From assembly GCA_016177315.1 (NCBI GenBank), contig JACOVN010000027.1, forward strand, positions 1 through 6,065: 6,065 bases of DNA, given 5' to 3'. The notes beneath the pieces are model-generated. The model was not told the origin of the DNA. It made no database searches and was given only the letters and a program-made list of their open reading frames with translations. Shown one piece after another: positions 5,894 through 6,065 of the stretch. The translations under genes were made by a program, and so were the position numbers. Positions within the stretch are counted from its first letter, which is position 1; each line of letters opens with the position of its first letter. This stretch comes from Candidatus Woesearchaeota archaeon (GTDB lineage Archaea; Nanobdellota; Nanobdellia; Woesearchaeales; UBA12501).

Positions 5894-6022
5894 TCAGCAG
5901 GAACTTGGCGATGCATTTTGCTTGACATCCAATAATTGCAAAAATTGCCTAATAAGCAGGATTAAATAGTCCCTTTTTTGCTCAAAATCCTCAAAATCAT
6001 TCTTTTCTGCAATTTCCTGCAT
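5894..6022 (-). CDS. Possible 42-residue small protein upstream of IscA
   Basis: A short frame starting with ATG at 6022. It is preceded by GGTGA (6026-6030) at close distance, whose TGA is an in-frame stop, so the start is bounded. The product begins MQEIAEKNDFEDFEQKRDY and continues as a Leu/Ile-rich amphipathic helix (LILLIRQFLQLLDVKQ, about 20-35), then a short Ser/Pro tail ending in Cys. No family is recognised. Support is the good ribosome site, position at the head of the operon and a 43-base gap to IscA. Against it are the small size, the lack of homology I can name, and a 9-base direct repeat in its early codons. It could instead be a translated leader or simply 5' untranslated sequence. 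Confidence 0.4.
   Translation of the reverse strand: MQEIAEKNDFEDFEQKRDYLILLIRQFLQLLDVKQNASPSSC
5981..5998 (-). repeat. Perfect 9-base tandem direct repeat
   Basis: Minus strand reads GATTTTGAG twice in succession. In the frame of the possible small protein it encodes DFE DFE, so it preserves frame. It may be a small duplication or a regulatory direct repeat in the operon leader. Confidence 0.6.
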
Positions 6023-6051
6023 TATTCACCACTCTTTTACCTACTAGCTTG

Positions 6052-6059
6052 AATTATAT
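6052..6059 (-). promoter_or_regulatory. Candidate TATA-like promoter element
   Basis: Minus strand reads ATATAATT, about 30 bases upstream of ATG 6022. An archaeal TATA box at this place would put the transcript start near 6030, giving a very short leader just including GGTGA. The same letters also fit a bacterial -10 hexamer. Upstream sequence ends at the window edge, so BRE or -35 elements cannot be checked. Confidence 0.35.
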
Positions 6060-6065
6060 CCGAAC

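Larger units (their letters stand above)
5851..6065. other. Operon head region without a confident gene
   Basis: This 215-base stretch is A/T-rich and holds the candidate TATA-like box, the possible 42-codon frame, the 9-base tandem repeat and the IscA ribosome site. A second A/T-rich minus-strand patch, CTATTTAATCC near 5960-5971, could act as an alternative promoter for IscA. No RNA gene, terminator hairpin or end of a known upstream gene is recognisable; two TAG triplets sit close together near 6040-6046 but no coding frame leading to them can be judged in so few bases. Confidence 0.5.

Noticed and set aside
5851..5928. Upstream start giving IscA 26 extra residues
   Set aside because: No ribosome site at 5928 or 5916, no family match in the extension, and a strong GGGAGGG directly before 5850.

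Overview
The window holds one compact, single-strand gene array. Every gene I can support lies on the minus strand, transcribed from about position 6030 down to position 1, and the last gene runs off the left edge. Spacing is extremely tight: neighbours overlap by 8 to 20 bases or are 1 to 45 bases apart, so the set probably forms one operon. No RNA genes, mobile elements, CRISPR arrays or terminators were seen. The only stretch without a confident gene is the upstream end (5851-6065), which holds a candidate promoter and a possible 42-codon reading frame.

In order of transcription: a possible 42-residue small protein (5894-6022); an IscA/HesB-type iron-sulfur assembly protein (5530-5850); a 55-residue Cys-containing small protein (5345-5512); an 80-residue DUF1858 / hybrid-cluster-associated redox disulfide protein (5116-5358); an M17 leucyl aminopeptidase (3580-5103); a protein with two tandem YjbQ (UPF0047) domains (2584-3534); a small three-cysteine ferredoxin (2295-2591); a BtuF-like periplasmic-binding-fold protein with no signal peptide (1514-2314); a DUF2203 protein (1084-1488); and a DUF255/YyaL-type thioredoxin-fold protein, cut by the window edge (1-1082).

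The common theme is iron-sulfur and thiol redox chemistry: a cluster carrier, two small Cys proteins, a ferredoxin and a CxxC thioredoxin-like protein. To this are added cofactor-type functions (YjbQ, linked to thiamine phosphate formation; a cobalamin/chelate-binding fold) and a metallopeptidase. How they cooperate is inference. The set reads like a housekeeping or stress operon of a small-genome microbe rather than a mobile accessory island.

The organism is most likely an uncultivated archaeon, perhaps of the DPANN/Woesearchaeota type, judged from the family mix, dense overlapping packing, GGTGA-type ribosome sites and an A/T-rich TATA-like box. Ribosome sites do not separate archaea from bacteria, so a candidate-phylum bacterium is not excluded. 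The most unusual points are the tandem YjbQ protein, whose two halves keep complementary parts of the family motif set, and the small Cys protein wedged between IscA and DUF1858.
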